Positions 17,756 through 26,674 of a DNA stretch of 40,025 bases are shown here, piece after piece. The position numbers were made by a program, and so were the translations under genes. Source of the stretch: Deltaproteobacteria bacterium (GTDB lineage Bacteria; Desulfobacterota; Desulfobulbia; Desulfobulbales; SURF-16); assembly GCA_016219175.1 (NCBI GenBank), contig JACRCD010000007.1, positions 1 to 40,025 of the forward strand. Reading direction: 5' to 3'. The stretch's first letter is position 1. Every line of letters begins with the position of its first letter. Below the pieces are notes generated by a model, which saw only the letters and a program-made list of their open reading frames with translations, did no database searches and had not been told where the DNA came from.

Positions 17756-17975
17756 CAAAACCCTGGGGAAAGATGAAAGAAAAACTGGCGAATTCCGGCA
17801 GCGCGGATCATGCCGCGCAATTCCATTAGACATTTGATCTCTTGCTGTGTTATGTTGATTAATATTTTTTGCCGGCCCACTGTGCGGGAAATACCCCTGC
17901 ACAAAAAAAGGAAGCGCGAGACGCAAATCCGCGGCCCGCTCGCTTGCCGGCCTATCCCGTTTTCCCTGGCAGACT

Positions 17976-20690
17976 ATGACTGTTATCATTCGGACGATCT
18001 GCTTGTTTTTGTTTCTCCTGTTTCAGCCGCAACTGCTGTGGGCCGAGCCCCAAGCCATATCCATAGGGGTCCTGGCCAAAAGCGGCGAGGATATCGCCGT
18101 GGAAAAATGGTCCGCCACGGCTGATTACCTCTCCACCGCGCTCCCCGCTTACCGTTTCACCATTGTCCCCCTGGGATTTAAAGAAATTCATGAGGCCGTT
18201 CACCAGGGGAGGGTCGATTTTGTCCTGACCAACCCCGCTTTTTATGTGGAACTGGAGAAACTCTACGGGGTCAGCCGCATTGCCACCCTGATCAACCAGA
18301 ATATGCCCGGCCAGCAGACCACCACCTTTGGCGGCGTGATCTTCACCAAGGCCGGCCGCCAGGACATCAACAATTGCACCGACCTCAGGGGCAAGTCCTT
18401 CATGGCCGTGGACCCGCTTTCCTTCGGCGGCTGGATCGTGGCCTGGCGGGAGTTTTACCAAAACGGCATTGACCCGTTCACCGACTTTTCCTCCCTGCGC
18501 CATGCCTCCACCCATGAGGGTGTTGTGCGGGCCGTCCTGGCCGGCACGGTTGACGCCGGCACAGCCCGCACCGACACTTTGGAACGAATGGCGGAAAGCG
18601 GGGCCATCCGCCTGGACCAGGTCAAGATTTTAAACCCACAGCAGGAAAACGGCTTTCCCTTTCTGCTCAGCACGGCGCTTTACCCGGAATGGCCCATGGC
18701 CGCAATCAGGACCACGCCGGACAGGCTCTCCCGTCTGGTGGCCGGCGCCTTAATGACCATGGAAAGCAACCATCCGGCGGCCCTGGCCAGTCAATCGGCG
18801 GGCTGGACCATCCCCTTGAATTACCAACCCGTGCATGACTGTCTTTTTGACCTCAAGATCGGCCCTTATAAAGATTACGGCGCCTTCTCCCTGGCCGATG
18901 TCCTGGCCCGCTACTGGCGGCAATTTACCCTGCTGGCCGTGGGTGTCTTTCTTATCATGTCCGTGGCCTGGTACATCCTTCTCTTGAATAAAATCCTGCG
19001 CAAAAAAAAATTCGAGGTGGACCGGCTGAACATCACCCTGGAAACCAAGGTGGCGCAACGGACGGAGAAAATCAATACCCTGCTCGATCAACAGATCTAT
19101 CTCAAGGGCATCCTGCAGACCGTGGCCGATATCAACAAATTGCTGATCACCTCGGCAAACCTGGAGGTCCTGCTTAAAAAATCATGTGAACGCTTCGTCC
19201 AGCATGGTCACTACGGTTTTTGCTGGATTGGTCTGCTGGACCAGGAGAAAATCGGAAAGATCCACAGTTCCGGCGAGAGCGAAAAATACCTGGCAGCCCC
19301 ACCGTATGCGATCAACAGTCCCGAATCACCATTTTATCTCAGCCCGACGGCAAGATGCCTTCGGGAAGACGCCACCGTGATCAGCGATGGCCATCAGGAC
19401 CAGGATCTGACTGCCTGGCGCGATCAGACCAAGAGGCAAGGGTTTCAGTCCGTTATTGCCCTGCCGCTGCGGACCAGTCAAGCGGCCGAGCCCCTGGGCG
19501 CGCTCACGGTCTACACCTGGCTGCAGGAAGGATTTGCCCAGGAAGAGGTGGCCATGCTTGAAGAACTGGCCGGGGACCTCGGTTTCGCTATCGGCTCCTT
19601 CCGCCACAGAGAGGAGGTGGCCCGGCTGATGATCGAGCGCACGGCCAATTATGAGGAAACGATCTTCACCTTTGTCGACATGATTGAGCAACGGGATACC
19701 TATACCGCCGGTCATACCGAACGGGTGGCCAGGTATAGCCAGAAAATAGCCAGGGTGATGGGGATTGGCGACAAGGAGACGGCAAAACTCTACAAAGCCG
19801 CCATCCTCCATGATATCGGCAAGATAGCCACCCCGGATTCGGTTCTGCTCAAACCGGGAAAACTCAATAGTCTCGACTATGACCTGATCAAACTCCACGC
19901 CTCGGCCGGCCATAAGATGCTTTCCAACATTGAAATGTACAGCGAGCTGGCCGAGATTATTCTCCACCACCATGAACGCTATGACGGGCGGGGCTATCCC
20001 GACGGACTGCGAGGCCATGGTGTTCCAACTCTGTCAAGCATTCTGGCCGTTGCCGATGCCTTTGACGCCATGACCACCAACCGTATCTATAAACCGCGCA
20101 AAAAAATAGAGGAGGCCCTGGCCGAACTCGCCTCGCTCAGCGGCAGCCAGTTTCACCCCGAGGTTGTGGCCGCTGCCGTCAAGGCGCTCAAAGAGACAAA
20201 GAGTCCCGTGGCCGCCACCCAGACCCCGATCACGGATATTGAGAAAAAACGATTTTCTTATTTCTTTAATGATAAGCTGACCGGGCTGTTCAATGAGGAT
20301 TACCTGCGGATATTCCTGCAGAACAACCGGAATCTCCAGGAATATCCCTGTCTGCATATCCTGCATCTGACCAATGTGGTGGAATACAATAAACACCAGG
20401 GGTGGGAGCAGGGCAACCGCCTCTTCCAGAACTTTGCCGTGGAACTCCAGGCCCGTTACCCTGAAGCCCTGCTTTTCAGGGCCTACGGCAACGATTTCGC
20501 CGTTCTCGCCAGAAAACATTTCGACATGGACACTGATGCCTCCTCCGCCTTTCCCAGCATCAGCGGCTCGGGCATCACCGTTGAACCCCAGCATTTTGAT
20601 TTACTGAAAGACACAACCTACTCCCTGGATAAACTTGAAAAACTGGTGATATCCTCGCCGGTTACGGACAAACCGGTAATGGGGAAATAA
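17976..20690 (+). CDS. PhnD-like sensor / GAF / HD-GYP c-di-GMP phosphodiesterase with degenerate GGDEF
   Basis: A 904-residue protein. A signal peptide (about residues 1-24, ending in A-E-P) leads to a periplasmic PhnD-type phosphonate/phosphite-binding-protein fold (about 26-300), a membrane helix at 317-337, a coiled coil, a GAF domain (about 385-530), and an HD-GYP domain (about 550-725). The HD-GYP keeps H612-D613-I-G-K616, a following H-H-H-E-R-Y-D-G-R-G-Y-P and the D-A-F-D segment, so it should hydrolyse c-di-GMP. The tail resembles GGDEF, but the active motif is Y837-G-N-D-F841, so cyclase activity is unlikely. The layout suggests that an oxyanion ligand or its absence outside the membrane controls c-di-GMP breakdown. 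The start is chosen because it gives the signal peptide. Confidence 0.85.
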   Translation: MTVIIRTICLFLFLLFQPQLLWAEPQAISIGVLAKSGEDIAVEKWSATADYLSTALPAYRFTIVPLGFKEIHEAVHQGRVDFVLTNPAFYVELEKLYGVSRIATLINQNMPGQQTTTFGGVIFTKAGRQDINNCTDLRGKSFMAVDPLSFGGWIVAWREFYQNGIDPFTDFSSLRHASTHEGVVRAVLAGTVDAGTARTDTLERMAESGAIRLDQVKILNPQQENGFPFLLSTALYPEWPMAAIRTTPDRLSRLVAGALMTMESNHPAALASQSAGWTIPLNYQPVHDCLFDLKIGPYKDYGAFSLADVLARYWRQFTLLAVGVFLIMSVAWYILLLNKILRKKKFEVDRLNITLETKVAQRTEKINTLLDQQIYLKGILQTVADINKLLITSANLEVLLKKSCERFVQHGHYGFCWIGLLDQEKIGKIHSSGESEKYLAAPPYAINSPESPFYLSPTARCLREDATVISDGHQDQDLTAWRDQTKRQGFQSVIALPLRTSQAAEPLGALTVYTWLQEGFAQEEVAMLEELAGDLGFAIGSFRHREEVARLMIERTANYEETIFTFVDMIEQRDTYTAGHTERVARYSQKIARVMGIGDKETAKLYKAAILHDIGKIATPDSVLLKPGKLNSLDYDLIKLHASAGHKMLSNIEMYSELAEIILHHHERYDGRGYPDGLRGHGVPTLSSILAVADAFDAMTTNRIYKPRKKIEEALAELASLSGSQFHPEVVAAAVKALKETKSPVAATQTPITDIEKKRFSYFFNDKLTGLFNEDYLRIFLQNNRNLQEYPCLHILHLTNVVEYNKHQGWEQGNRLFQNFAVELQARYPEALLFRAYGNDFAVLARKHFDMDTDASSAFPSISGSGITVEPQHFDLLKDTTYSLDKLEKLVISSPVTDKPVMGK

Positions 20691-20737
20691 CAGCTCGACA
20701 TACCTCTCCCGGCGCTCTCCTGTAAATCTGTTTTCCT

Positions 20738-20900
20738 GGTGGGCACGGCATTATCGTGCCCACCGGTTACCGTGGCATTGTTACAATGCAACCATGTCCA
20801 TCCGCACCGTCACCGTAACGCGTGCGCAACAAAACAGCCGTTGCGCACCCTACCCGCGTCACTCCTCCCGTAGGGTGGGCACGGCTTTATCGTGCCCACC
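20738..20900. repeat. Cluster of three palindromic repeats (two copies of one, one different)
   Basis: Copy 1 at 20738-20764 and copy 2 at 20874-20900 are near-identical 10-bp hairpins (GGTGGGCACG / CGTGCCCACC) with 7-base loops GCATTAT and GCTTTAT. Between them, GTGCGCAAC 20822-20830 and GTTGCGCAC 20840-20848 pair exactly. The gap lies between two convergent genes, so the hairpins may also act as bidirectional terminators. They look like dispersed REP-type repeats. Confidence 0.6.
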
Positions 20901-20907
20901 GGCAATA

Positions 20908-21774
20908 CTAGCCCAGCAAAGTGATGAGCAACACCCCCACAAACATGCAGAGGCTGCCCAGCCCCCGCCAGCCCCGGTTTTCCTCCTTGAGAATCAACCA
21001 TCCGCCCAGCACCCCGAACAGGATCGAACTCCTTTTTACCGCGATCATGTAGACCGCCTCGGTCAGCGTGATGCCCAGGCCATGAAAGATTGCCGAGGCA
21101 AGCAGCAGCAGGGCGAACCACAGCCCCTTTCCGGACTGCCGCAGCAAGAGCCGTCCGTCCGCCGCGCCGCAAGCCAGCAACCCGGAGAGCATCAGAACAT
21201 TGAAGGCTACGGAGAAGAGGAAGGAGAAGTAGAGCGGCGAGGAGTAGAGCATGGCCTTCTTGCCCAGCACCGCGGTTAGCGAATAGAAAACCGCCACCAG
21301 GAACATGAGCCAGGAACCGCGCTCCCGCAAAAAGCCGGCAATCGGCCCCCACCAGTCCTCTTTCCCCTTTTCCAGATGCAGAATATAGCTGCCGGCCACG
21401 ACGGCGGTGATACCCAGGCCGCCCCAGTAATTGACGGTTTCGCCAAGAAACAGCTGCCCGGTCAGGATCATGAACACCGGGGTGAAGGCCAGGAAAGGCA
21501 CGGTGAGGGTGAGAGGAGATACCCTGATGGCATACATGTAGAGGAGGTAGGCAATGATCTCGAGGGGCAGCGTCAGGAGGAAGATGGTCCAGAAGCCGCG
21601 CTCGAATTCCGGCACCGGGGTAAAGAGGGTGGCGGCCACAAAGACCGGCAGCGACCAGAACAGCTCGCAGGCCGCAATCTGGAGCGGTTTTTCGTTGGTA
21701 AACAGCGCCTTGATCGACACGTCGCGACCGGCCACGGCGAGGGCGGAAAGTACGGCAAAGGAGAACCAGAGCAT
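20908..21774 (-). CDS. EamA-family (DMT) inner-membrane transporter
   Basis: A 288-residue protein starting at ATG 21774 and built of about ten hydrophobic segments in two EamA repeats (about 1-135 and 150-288). The start region M-L-W-F-S-F-A-V-L-S-A-L and the P-L-T-L-T-V-P-F-L-A-F-T-P-V-F helix are typical. Members export or import small metabolites; substrate is not predictable here. No ribosome site lies before the ATG, but a TATAAT reading leftward (21785-21780) sits five bases upstream, so the message may be leaderless. A palindrome CAGCAA-a-TTGCTG at 21797-21809 overlaps the -35 area. The gene converges with the HD-GYP gene at 20.7-20.9 kb. Confidence 0.82.
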   Translation of the reverse strand: MLWFSFAVLSALAVAGRDVSIKALFTNEKPLQIAACELFWSLPVFVAATLFTPVPEFERGFWTIFLLTLPLEIIAYLLYMYAIRVSPLTLTVPFLAFTPVFMILTGQLFLGETVNYWGGLGITAVVAGSYILHLEKGKEDWWGPIAGFLRERGSWLMFLVAVFYSLTAVLGKKAMLYSSPLYFSFLFSVAFNVLMLSGLLACGAADGRLLLRQSGKGLWFALLLLASAIFHGLGITLTEAVYMIAVKRSSILFGVLGGWLILKEENRGWRGLGSLCMFVGVLLITLLG

Positions 21775-21779
21775 GGCGT

Positions 21780-21809
21780 ATTATAGCACTAACCCTCAGC
21801 AAATTGCTG
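21780..21809 (-). promoter_or_regulatory. Candidate -10 box plus palindromic operator for the EamA gene
   Basis: TATAAT reading leftward (21785-21780) ends five bases before the ATG at 21774, and CAGCAA-a-TTGCTG (21797-21809) is a perfect 6-bp palindrome in the -35 area. No good -35 hexamer is visible at 16-18 bases, so an activator-dependent or repressed promoter is more likely than a strong constitutive one. Confidence 0.4.
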
Positions 21810-21987
21810 TAATTCTTGCGAGGCGCAAGCATGCTTTCCGGGCCGCTGCCGTATCTCATTGAATATTTCTCTTACTTCCGGTACACTGCTTTCCACTCGC
21901 ACGCCACTTCTCCCTCGGTTTGATTTTTTTTTTTTGCATTGATCAAAGCCCCATGCCCCTTCACCTTATTTCCGACAAGAGAAAACC

Positions 21988-23361
21988 ATGACGAACAAGA
22001 TAACGGAACTTACTCGTTTCCGGGCTGACCTCACCCGCTCTCTGAGCCGGCGGGGGACGAGACTCCTTGAAGCCACGGACCAGGCCGGCGAAGTCGCCGC
22101 CCTGGAACCCCTGGAGGCCTATTTGATTGCCCGGGAGTTGGGACTCGACCAGGCCAGACCGCTGCTCCTGCACCTAACCAAGAGACAATTGCGGACCTGT
22201 ATCGATCTCAGCTGCTGGCATCATTATGATTTTGAGGCGACTGCCTTGGTTGAATGGCTGGCAGCCTTTGCCGAAGAGGGGGCGACCGCCCTGGCCCGGG
22301 CCTTTTTCGCCCTGGACATCGAGGTGCAGATCCTCTTTCTGGCCCGGACGCTCGCGGTTTACTCCTTTGAAGATGACCAGATCCCCGAGGATGAGGAGGG
22401 GGGGAAAACCCGGGCCATGACCCCGGACTCCCTCTATCTCCTGGAGCTCAAGAGCGAAGAGACCATGCAGATCAACCCGTTGGGGCTGGTGGGAGCCCTC
22501 TACCAGCATGATCCCGATGAGGCCCGGCATCTCATCTCCGCCGTGCGCTGGGAGATGCAGGGCCAGATAGAGGAAGAGGGGTTGCGCTTCCGCGGCAACC
22601 GCATGTATGAGCTTGGTTTTGTCGCTCCAGAAGAGGCCGCCGTGCTCTTCACCTGCCCCCGCGACCAACCGCCCCTCCGGCCTCTGGAGCCGGAGGAGGG
22701 TCCGGTTACCCGCTTACCGGCCCTGTACGCCCAACTGCTGGGAGAGTCCAACCTGCTGGTGCGGGCCCTGGCCCTGATCACCGACCAGCCGTCTCTGCGC
22801 CGCCTGGAGCAAGAGCTCGTCTGGACCATTAACACGGCCATCATCGCTTATGGAGAGTCGCCCAAGGATATCGAGTATGTTGCGGACATTGCCCTGCGGG
22901 TCCGGGATACGATCTCACTCGGTCTGGAGAGCCTGATCATTAAAGAAGATCCGCGGCAGCAGACGGACGACGGCAGCGACGCCGGCCAGGCCGTCGGCCT
23001 CATAAAAAAATGGAGTATGCGTGATCTCTTCCGGCACGGCTATGGAGCGACAGCGACACTCCGGCAGGAGATCGCCCAGGCCATGCGCTTGCCCCTGGTC
23101 CAGGCCTGGTACCAGCTGCCGGAGATGGAGCAGTCCGACGAACCGGGCGACCGCCTGGACCGGGCCTTTATCCGTGCCTTGCTTGGACGTCATCCCCTCC
23201 TTGGCGGTTTTGATCCGGCAGACGCCGGAAAGGTGCGGGCCTTTGCCAGCATGGCAGACATCTCCACGGCCCGGGCGCGGCTGCAACAACTTATCCCGCG
23301 CCTGAATTCCGAAGGATCCGGGCAACCCTCATCCCTGCGCGCCAGGAACAACGAAACATGA
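21988..23361 (+). CDS. DUF6178 family protein
   Basis: A 457-residue, leucine- and acid-rich soluble protein starting at ATG 21988 behind a weak AAGAGA. Its sequence (E-V-A-A-L-E-P-L-E-A-Y-L-I-A-R-E-L-G near the start, then C-I-D-L-S-C-W) fits DUF6178, a family I know mainly from deltaproteobacteria and whose function is unknown. It has no signal peptide or membrane helix. The helix-rich composition suggests an alpha-helical scaffold. The stop codon lies in a cluster of ATGAAA/TTTCAT half-sites at 23358-23391, immediately before the pseudouridine synthase gene, so the two may be linked at the RNA level. Confidence 0.75.
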   Translation: MTNKITELTRFRADLTRSLSRRGTRLLEATDQAGEVAALEPLEAYLIARELGLDQARPLLLHLTKRQLRTCIDLSCWHHYDFEATALVEWLAAFAEEGATALARAFFALDIEVQILFLARTLAVYSFEDDQIPEDEEGGKTRAMTPDSLYLLELKSEETMQINPLGLVGALYQHDPDEARHLISAVRWEMQGQIEEEGLRFRGNRMYELGFVAPEEAAVLFTCPRDQPPLRPLEPEEGPVTRLPALYAQLLGESNLLVRALALITDQPSLRRLEQELVWTINTAIIAYGESPKDIEYVADIALRVRDTISLGLESLIIKEDPRQQTDDGSDAGQAVGLIKKWSMRDLFRHGYGATATLRQEIAQAMRLPLVQAWYQLPEMEQSDEPGDRLDRAFIRALLGRHPLLGGFDPADAGKVRAFASMADISTARARLQQLIPRLNSEGSGQPSSLRARNNET

Positions 23362-23404
23362 AAGAAGGTTTCATGAAAATAAAACTTTCATATAAAAACC
23401 TCAC

Positions 23405-24286
23405 ATGACCATTGCAGACCATCCTTCCATTGTGACCCTGCCGGAGGCGAAAAAGCCCTATCCTTCCATCCTCGCCTTTTTGCTGGAGAGATTTCCCCGG
23501 GTATCGGGCGAGACATGGCTGAAACGCATTGAGCAAGGGAAAGTCCTAAACGGCGATGGCGCGCCGATAAACCCGCGGACTCCGTATACCCCGCACCGGA
23601 AGCTCTATTATTTCCGGGAAAAAGATCAGGAGCCGATCATTCCTTTTAGCGAAACCATCCTCTTCCACAATGAAGAGATTCTGGTGGCCTGCAAGCCGCA
23701 CTTTCTGCCGGTGATCCCGGGCGGTCCCTATATTAACGAATGTCTGTTGAACCGCCTGCAAAAAAAAACAGGAAACCCGGATCTGGCGCCGGTCAACAGG
23801 ATCGACCGGGAAACCGCCGGCCTTGTTCTCTTTTCAGTTAAAAAAGAGAACAGGGGCATCTACCATGATCTTTTCAGGCATGGCGTAGTCGAAAAAACCT
23901 ACCACGCAGTGTGCCAATATCCCCACGGTCAGCCGCGGAGTCAATGGCTGGTTGAAAACAGAATCGAGCGGGGCTCTCCCTGGTTCAGAATGAAGGTTGC
24001 GGACGGACCCGGCAACTCCCGCACCCGGATTACGCTCCTGGAGGTGCGGGGAGAGAGGGCCCGCTTCCAATTGACCCCGGTCACCGGCAAAAAGCATCAA
24101 TTGCGCGTCCACATGAGCGGCCTGGGTTTTTCGATTATTAACGACAGGTATTATCCGGACCTGCAACCCGAACACGCTGACGATTTTAACAACCCCCTCC
24201 AACTTGTCGCCCAAACCCTCCAGTTTCATGACCCAATCACGGGCAGGTGGATGGAATTCCGCTCAACGCGAAACCTTTCATGGTGA
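23405..24286 (+). CDS. RluA-family pseudouridine synthase
   Basis: A 293-residue protein. The RluA catalytic motif is N-R-I-D134-R-E-T-A-G-L, with the nucleophile D134; most relatives have H-R-L-D. Further family motifs: I-L-V-A-C-K-P near residue 97, a K-T-Y-H-A segment, and a K-K-H-Q-L-R-V-H-M substrate-loop near residue 230. It has no obvious S4 domain, although residues 25-75 are S4-like in spacing (L-L-E-R-F-P-R-V...L-K-R-I-E-Q-G). It should modify uridines in rRNA or tRNA; the particular site cannot be told. The ATG lies 43 bases after the DUF6178 stop in the same direction. Confidence 0.9.
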   Translation: MTIADHPSIVTLPEAKKPYPSILAFLLERFPRVSGETWLKRIEQGKVLNGDGAPINPRTPYTPHRKLYYFREKDQEPIIPFSETILFHNEEILVACKPHFLPVIPGGPYINECLLNRLQKKTGNPDLAPVNRIDRETAGLVLFSVKKENRGIYHDLFRHGVVEKTYHAVCQYPHGQPRSQWLVENRIERGSPWFRMKVADGPGNSRTRITLLEVRGERARFQLTPVTGKKHQLRVHMSGLGFSIINDRYYPDLQPEHADDFNNPLQLVAQTLQFHDPITGRWMEFRSTRNLSW

Positions 24287-24312
24287 AATAGAAACGAGAC
24301 GGAGGTCGGGGA

Positions 24313-24933
24313 TTACTGCCCCGCCAGCCCCGGCAGGGCGGGGGCAATTTCCCTGGCCAGCCGGAAGACGGCCTGGCTTAAGGCGGCAACCACGGCTTCC
24401 TGATCCGGGGCCGCCGGGGTCAAACTGATGCTGCTTCGCCTTTCCGCAACGAGAACCTGGCCCTCCTTGCCCACGACCTGCCAGCGGGCCATCAGCTGCA
24501 CCGTGCCGTCGGGAGCTTCTTCGAACTGCAACACCTCAACAATGATCTGGCAATCGATTCTTCGCCCCCGTGTCCAGGGGTGGAGCAGGATGCGATCCGT
24601 GCCGAGAAGCGCCGAGAGGTCTTCGCCGAGGACCCGGGGCATGTTTTCCGCCAAGGGCTCGACCCACCGGTGCCGGGTCGACAGGATCAGCCGGTTGGCG
24701 GAGGTCCTGCTGACGATTTGCGGCCGCTCCAGGTATTCCGGCAGCAGCACGGGGCCAAGACCAATGGTTGCCTCCTTGGACACCCCAAATTCGGCACGGA
24801 CTGTATCCCCGCGAAGCGCTGAGAGCTGATAGTATTGGGCCGGCACGGACCGGACGCAGCCGGTCAGCAGAATACCCCCAGCCAAGGCGAATAAAAGAGA
24901 GTTTCGCAGCCGGCGCCACAGGTTATGGTTCAT
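24313..24933 (-). CDS. pqiC: PqiC-like / ABC-type transport auxiliary lipoprotein
   Basis: A 206-residue lipoprotein: a short charged N terminus, a hydrophobic stretch and an L-L-T-G-C26 lipobox, then a compact domain with A-Q-Y-Y-Q-L-S-A-L-R and P-E-Y-L-E-R-P-Q-I-V, typical of the DUF330/PqiC family. These outer-membrane lipoproteins work with MCE proteins. The ATG overlaps the TGA of an mce-gene copy in the 78-bp repeat, as in the uninterrupted operon, which shows the original coupling. The stop is 26 bases from the convergent pseudouridine synthase gene. The upstream AlbA_2 gene now separates it from its operon, so its transcription depends on the inserted segment or on read-through. Confidence 0.85.
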   Translation of the reverse strand: MNHNLWRRLRNSLLFALAGGILLTGCVRSVPAQYYQLSALRGDTVRAEFGVSKEATIGLGPVLLPEYLERPQIVSRTSANRLILSTRHRWVEPLAENMPRVLGEDLSALLGTDRILLHPWTRGRRIDCQIIVEVLQFEEAPDGTVQLMARWQVVGKEGQVLVAERRSSISLTPAAPDQEAVVAALSQAVFRLAREIAPALPGLAGQ

Positions 24934-24959
24934 TGTTCTTCCTCGGCGGGTTTGCCCCT
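24882..24959. repeat. 78-bp direct repeat, copy 1 (mce 3' end + pqiC 5' end)
   Basis: Identical to 26675-26752 apart from two positions (24889 and 24907). It spans the first 17 codons of pqiC and the last 26 bases of the MCE gene. This copy begins the intact pqiC. Confidence 0.9.
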
Positions 24960-25029
24960 ATAGATGTCTATTAATTTAAATCCATATCGCCGCATTAGGC
25001 ATTTTGTCCGGGTTAGAGTAAAGCACAAG

Positions 25030-26493
25030 CTATCCCCAGACAGGGATGTATTCAGCAAATTTTGTTGAAAGATTATTGGGGTCTTTGGGCTTGATCTTGC
25101 CCTGCGTCAACGCCTCTTTTATGACCAAGGAAACCTGTGGTCTTTGCTTTTCATGCATTTTGAATCGTTCCCGGAGGCTGGTATTGGTCATGCCACCACT
25201 GGAATAATATTTAATGATGCTATGCTGGTAACAGGCCTCAACCCTCTCCATCGGTGTCAATTCCGCGAAAGTCTTGGGACTGTACATGGTTACCCTGAAG
25301 GAGTTTTCCAGTTCCTCAAATTTCAAGGGCGGCAATCCATACAGCTCTATGGCGGCAACAGCTTTTTCAAACCCTGAACCGCGTTCTTCGCAAATATTGT
25401 ACCTACGGAAAGCAGCCGCCAATATCTCATTTCTCGATTCCGGCGTGGTTCTGATCAACCGGTCAATTTTTTTAGACGGCAACAGCTTGCCTGGATTTGA
25501 TATTTCGATACGATCCGTAAAAATTTCAATCATCGGCCCGGAACCACGAATACTAAAATCCTGATGAATGAGGGCATTGGCAACCAACTCTCTGACCGCG
25601 ATTTCAGGGTAGACCGCCGTATCTGTCCGCAACGCATTTTTTATGATCTCACTGCTTGGCAGCATGGCCTTGATGAAAGCAATAAGGCCCTCAAAACCGA
25701 TGGCATATCCTTTTGAACCTGGGAATTCCTTTTCAGCTTCCAGCTTATTGATGCCTTTATACTTGATAAGCCGAATGCTCTTGCGCGTCAGACCGTCAAA
25801 ATCCTGCAAATGTTGCGCTGCGGCCAAGGCCCCAAAATTGGTGATATAATAACCTGCTCCATCCACCTCGTCGATCATCTTCTCATCTTTCAGCCATTGC
25901 AGCACTTCGTCATTTGATTGCGGGACAGGCTTACCCAACAATCTGTAAACACTGCGATAATCCAATGCGTCTAACACTTCTGGCGCCAGCTTGAGTTTGG
26001 AGGCATGCAGCTCTTCAAATTGCGGCGTTTTACTGTTCAGCATCAACCCGCCGATTTCCTGACGTGACGCCTTTCTGGTCGTCCCACCGCTGCGGATGTA
26101 GCTGTCTTCCATGGTCCCTGATTTCAGGTGGACAGGCTTGATAGCGCTCTCCCGAATATGGATAAACAACAAAGGGACATCCTGATAATTTTCAATGGCA
26201 TGATCAATGGGAACTACCGGGTTTAGTGAATCCCGGCACAAACTGCCCAGCTTTTGCACAATATTCTCCGCTGACTGCTGAGTAACGCCAACCAGCCGGA
26301 AGGGCTTATCCTCAATGCCGAAAACCATGAACCCGCCACCAGGCTGATTGGCAAATGCCGACAGATGTCTGCAGAGCTTAGCATTATCCGGAGAAAGTTC
26401 TTCCTTCCAATCCAGTTCATTTTGTTCCTGTGGAATGGGGGTAAGGCTGTGGCTAAGAAAATCCAGGGCCTTCTCTATCCAGTTCTTGATCAT
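25030..26493 (-). CDS. AlbA_2/Schlafen-like ATP-binding protein (RecG-like N-terminal, GHKL C-terminal)
   Basis: A protein of about 487 residues. ATG 26493 is preferred over TTG 26514 because a GGA-rich stretch precedes it. Residues 20-140 form an AlbA_2 domain (E-L-D-W-K-E-E-L, G-G-G-F-M-V-F-G-I-E-D). Residues 270-385 resemble the GHKL ATPase fold (V-R-E-L-V-A-N-A-L-I-H-Q-D-F N-box, then N-P-G-K-L, then R-G-S-G-F). The tail is winged-helix-like. Such proteins are often transcription or defence regulators; specific function is unknown. It lies inside the mla operon, between two direct repeats, in lower-GC DNA than its neighbours: clear signs of acquisition. Twin repeats at 26493-26572 sit at its promoter. 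Confidence 0.82.
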   Translation of the reverse strand: MIKNWIEKALDFLSHSLTPIPQEQNELDWKEELSPDNAKLCRHLSAFANQPGGGFMVFGIEDKPFRLVGVTQQSAENIVQKLGSLCRDSLNPVVPIDHAIENYQDVPLLFIHIRESAIKPVHLKSGTMEDSYIRSGGTTRKASRQEIGGLMLNSKTPQFEELHASKLKLAPEVLDALDYRSVYRLLGKPVPQSNDEVLQWLKDEKMIDEVDGAGYYITNFGALAAAQHLQDFDGLTRKSIRLIKYKGINKLEAEKEFPGSKGYAIGFEGLIAFIKAMLPSSEIIKNALRTDTAVYPEIAVRELVANALIHQDFSIRGSGPMIEIFTDRIEISNPGKLLPSKKIDRLIRTTPESRNEILAAAFRRYNICEERGSGFEKAVAAIELYGLPPLKFEELENSFRVTMYSPKTFAELTPMERVEACYQHSIIKYYSSGGMTNTSLRERFKMHEKQRPQVSLVIKEALTQGKIKPKDPNNLSTKFAEYIPVWG

Positions 26494-26572
26494 TTCCGTT
26501 TTCCAGTTAAGCAAAAATATACTTTGATATCAATATGTTGAAAATATTTTCCGTTTCCCGATTAAGCAAAAA
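26493..26572 (-). promoter_or_regulatory. Tandem 25-bp repeat upstream of the AlbA_2 gene (operator candidate)
   Basis: Copies at 26493-26517 and 26548-26572, 55 bases apart, differ at 3 of 25 positions; reading leftward the core is TTTTTGCTTAA..GG.AAACGG. The near copy ends at the ATG itself and so also covers the ribosome site. Such an arrangement fits autoregulation by a winged-helix product, but this is inference. Confidence 0.5.
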
Positions 26573-26674
26573 ACCAAAGTTGACTCCTGAACAGGTTGCG
26601 CCGACCTGATTTGGACGCTACCTTAAGCTGTTCGCCTCGGGCGATGATGTGCTTAGAATGGTTGTTTGTCTGGT

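Noticed and set aside
23358-23391. Terminator between the DUF6178 and pseudouridine synthase genes
   Set aside because: The ATGAAA/TTTCAT repeats are short, AT-rich, and not followed by a T run.
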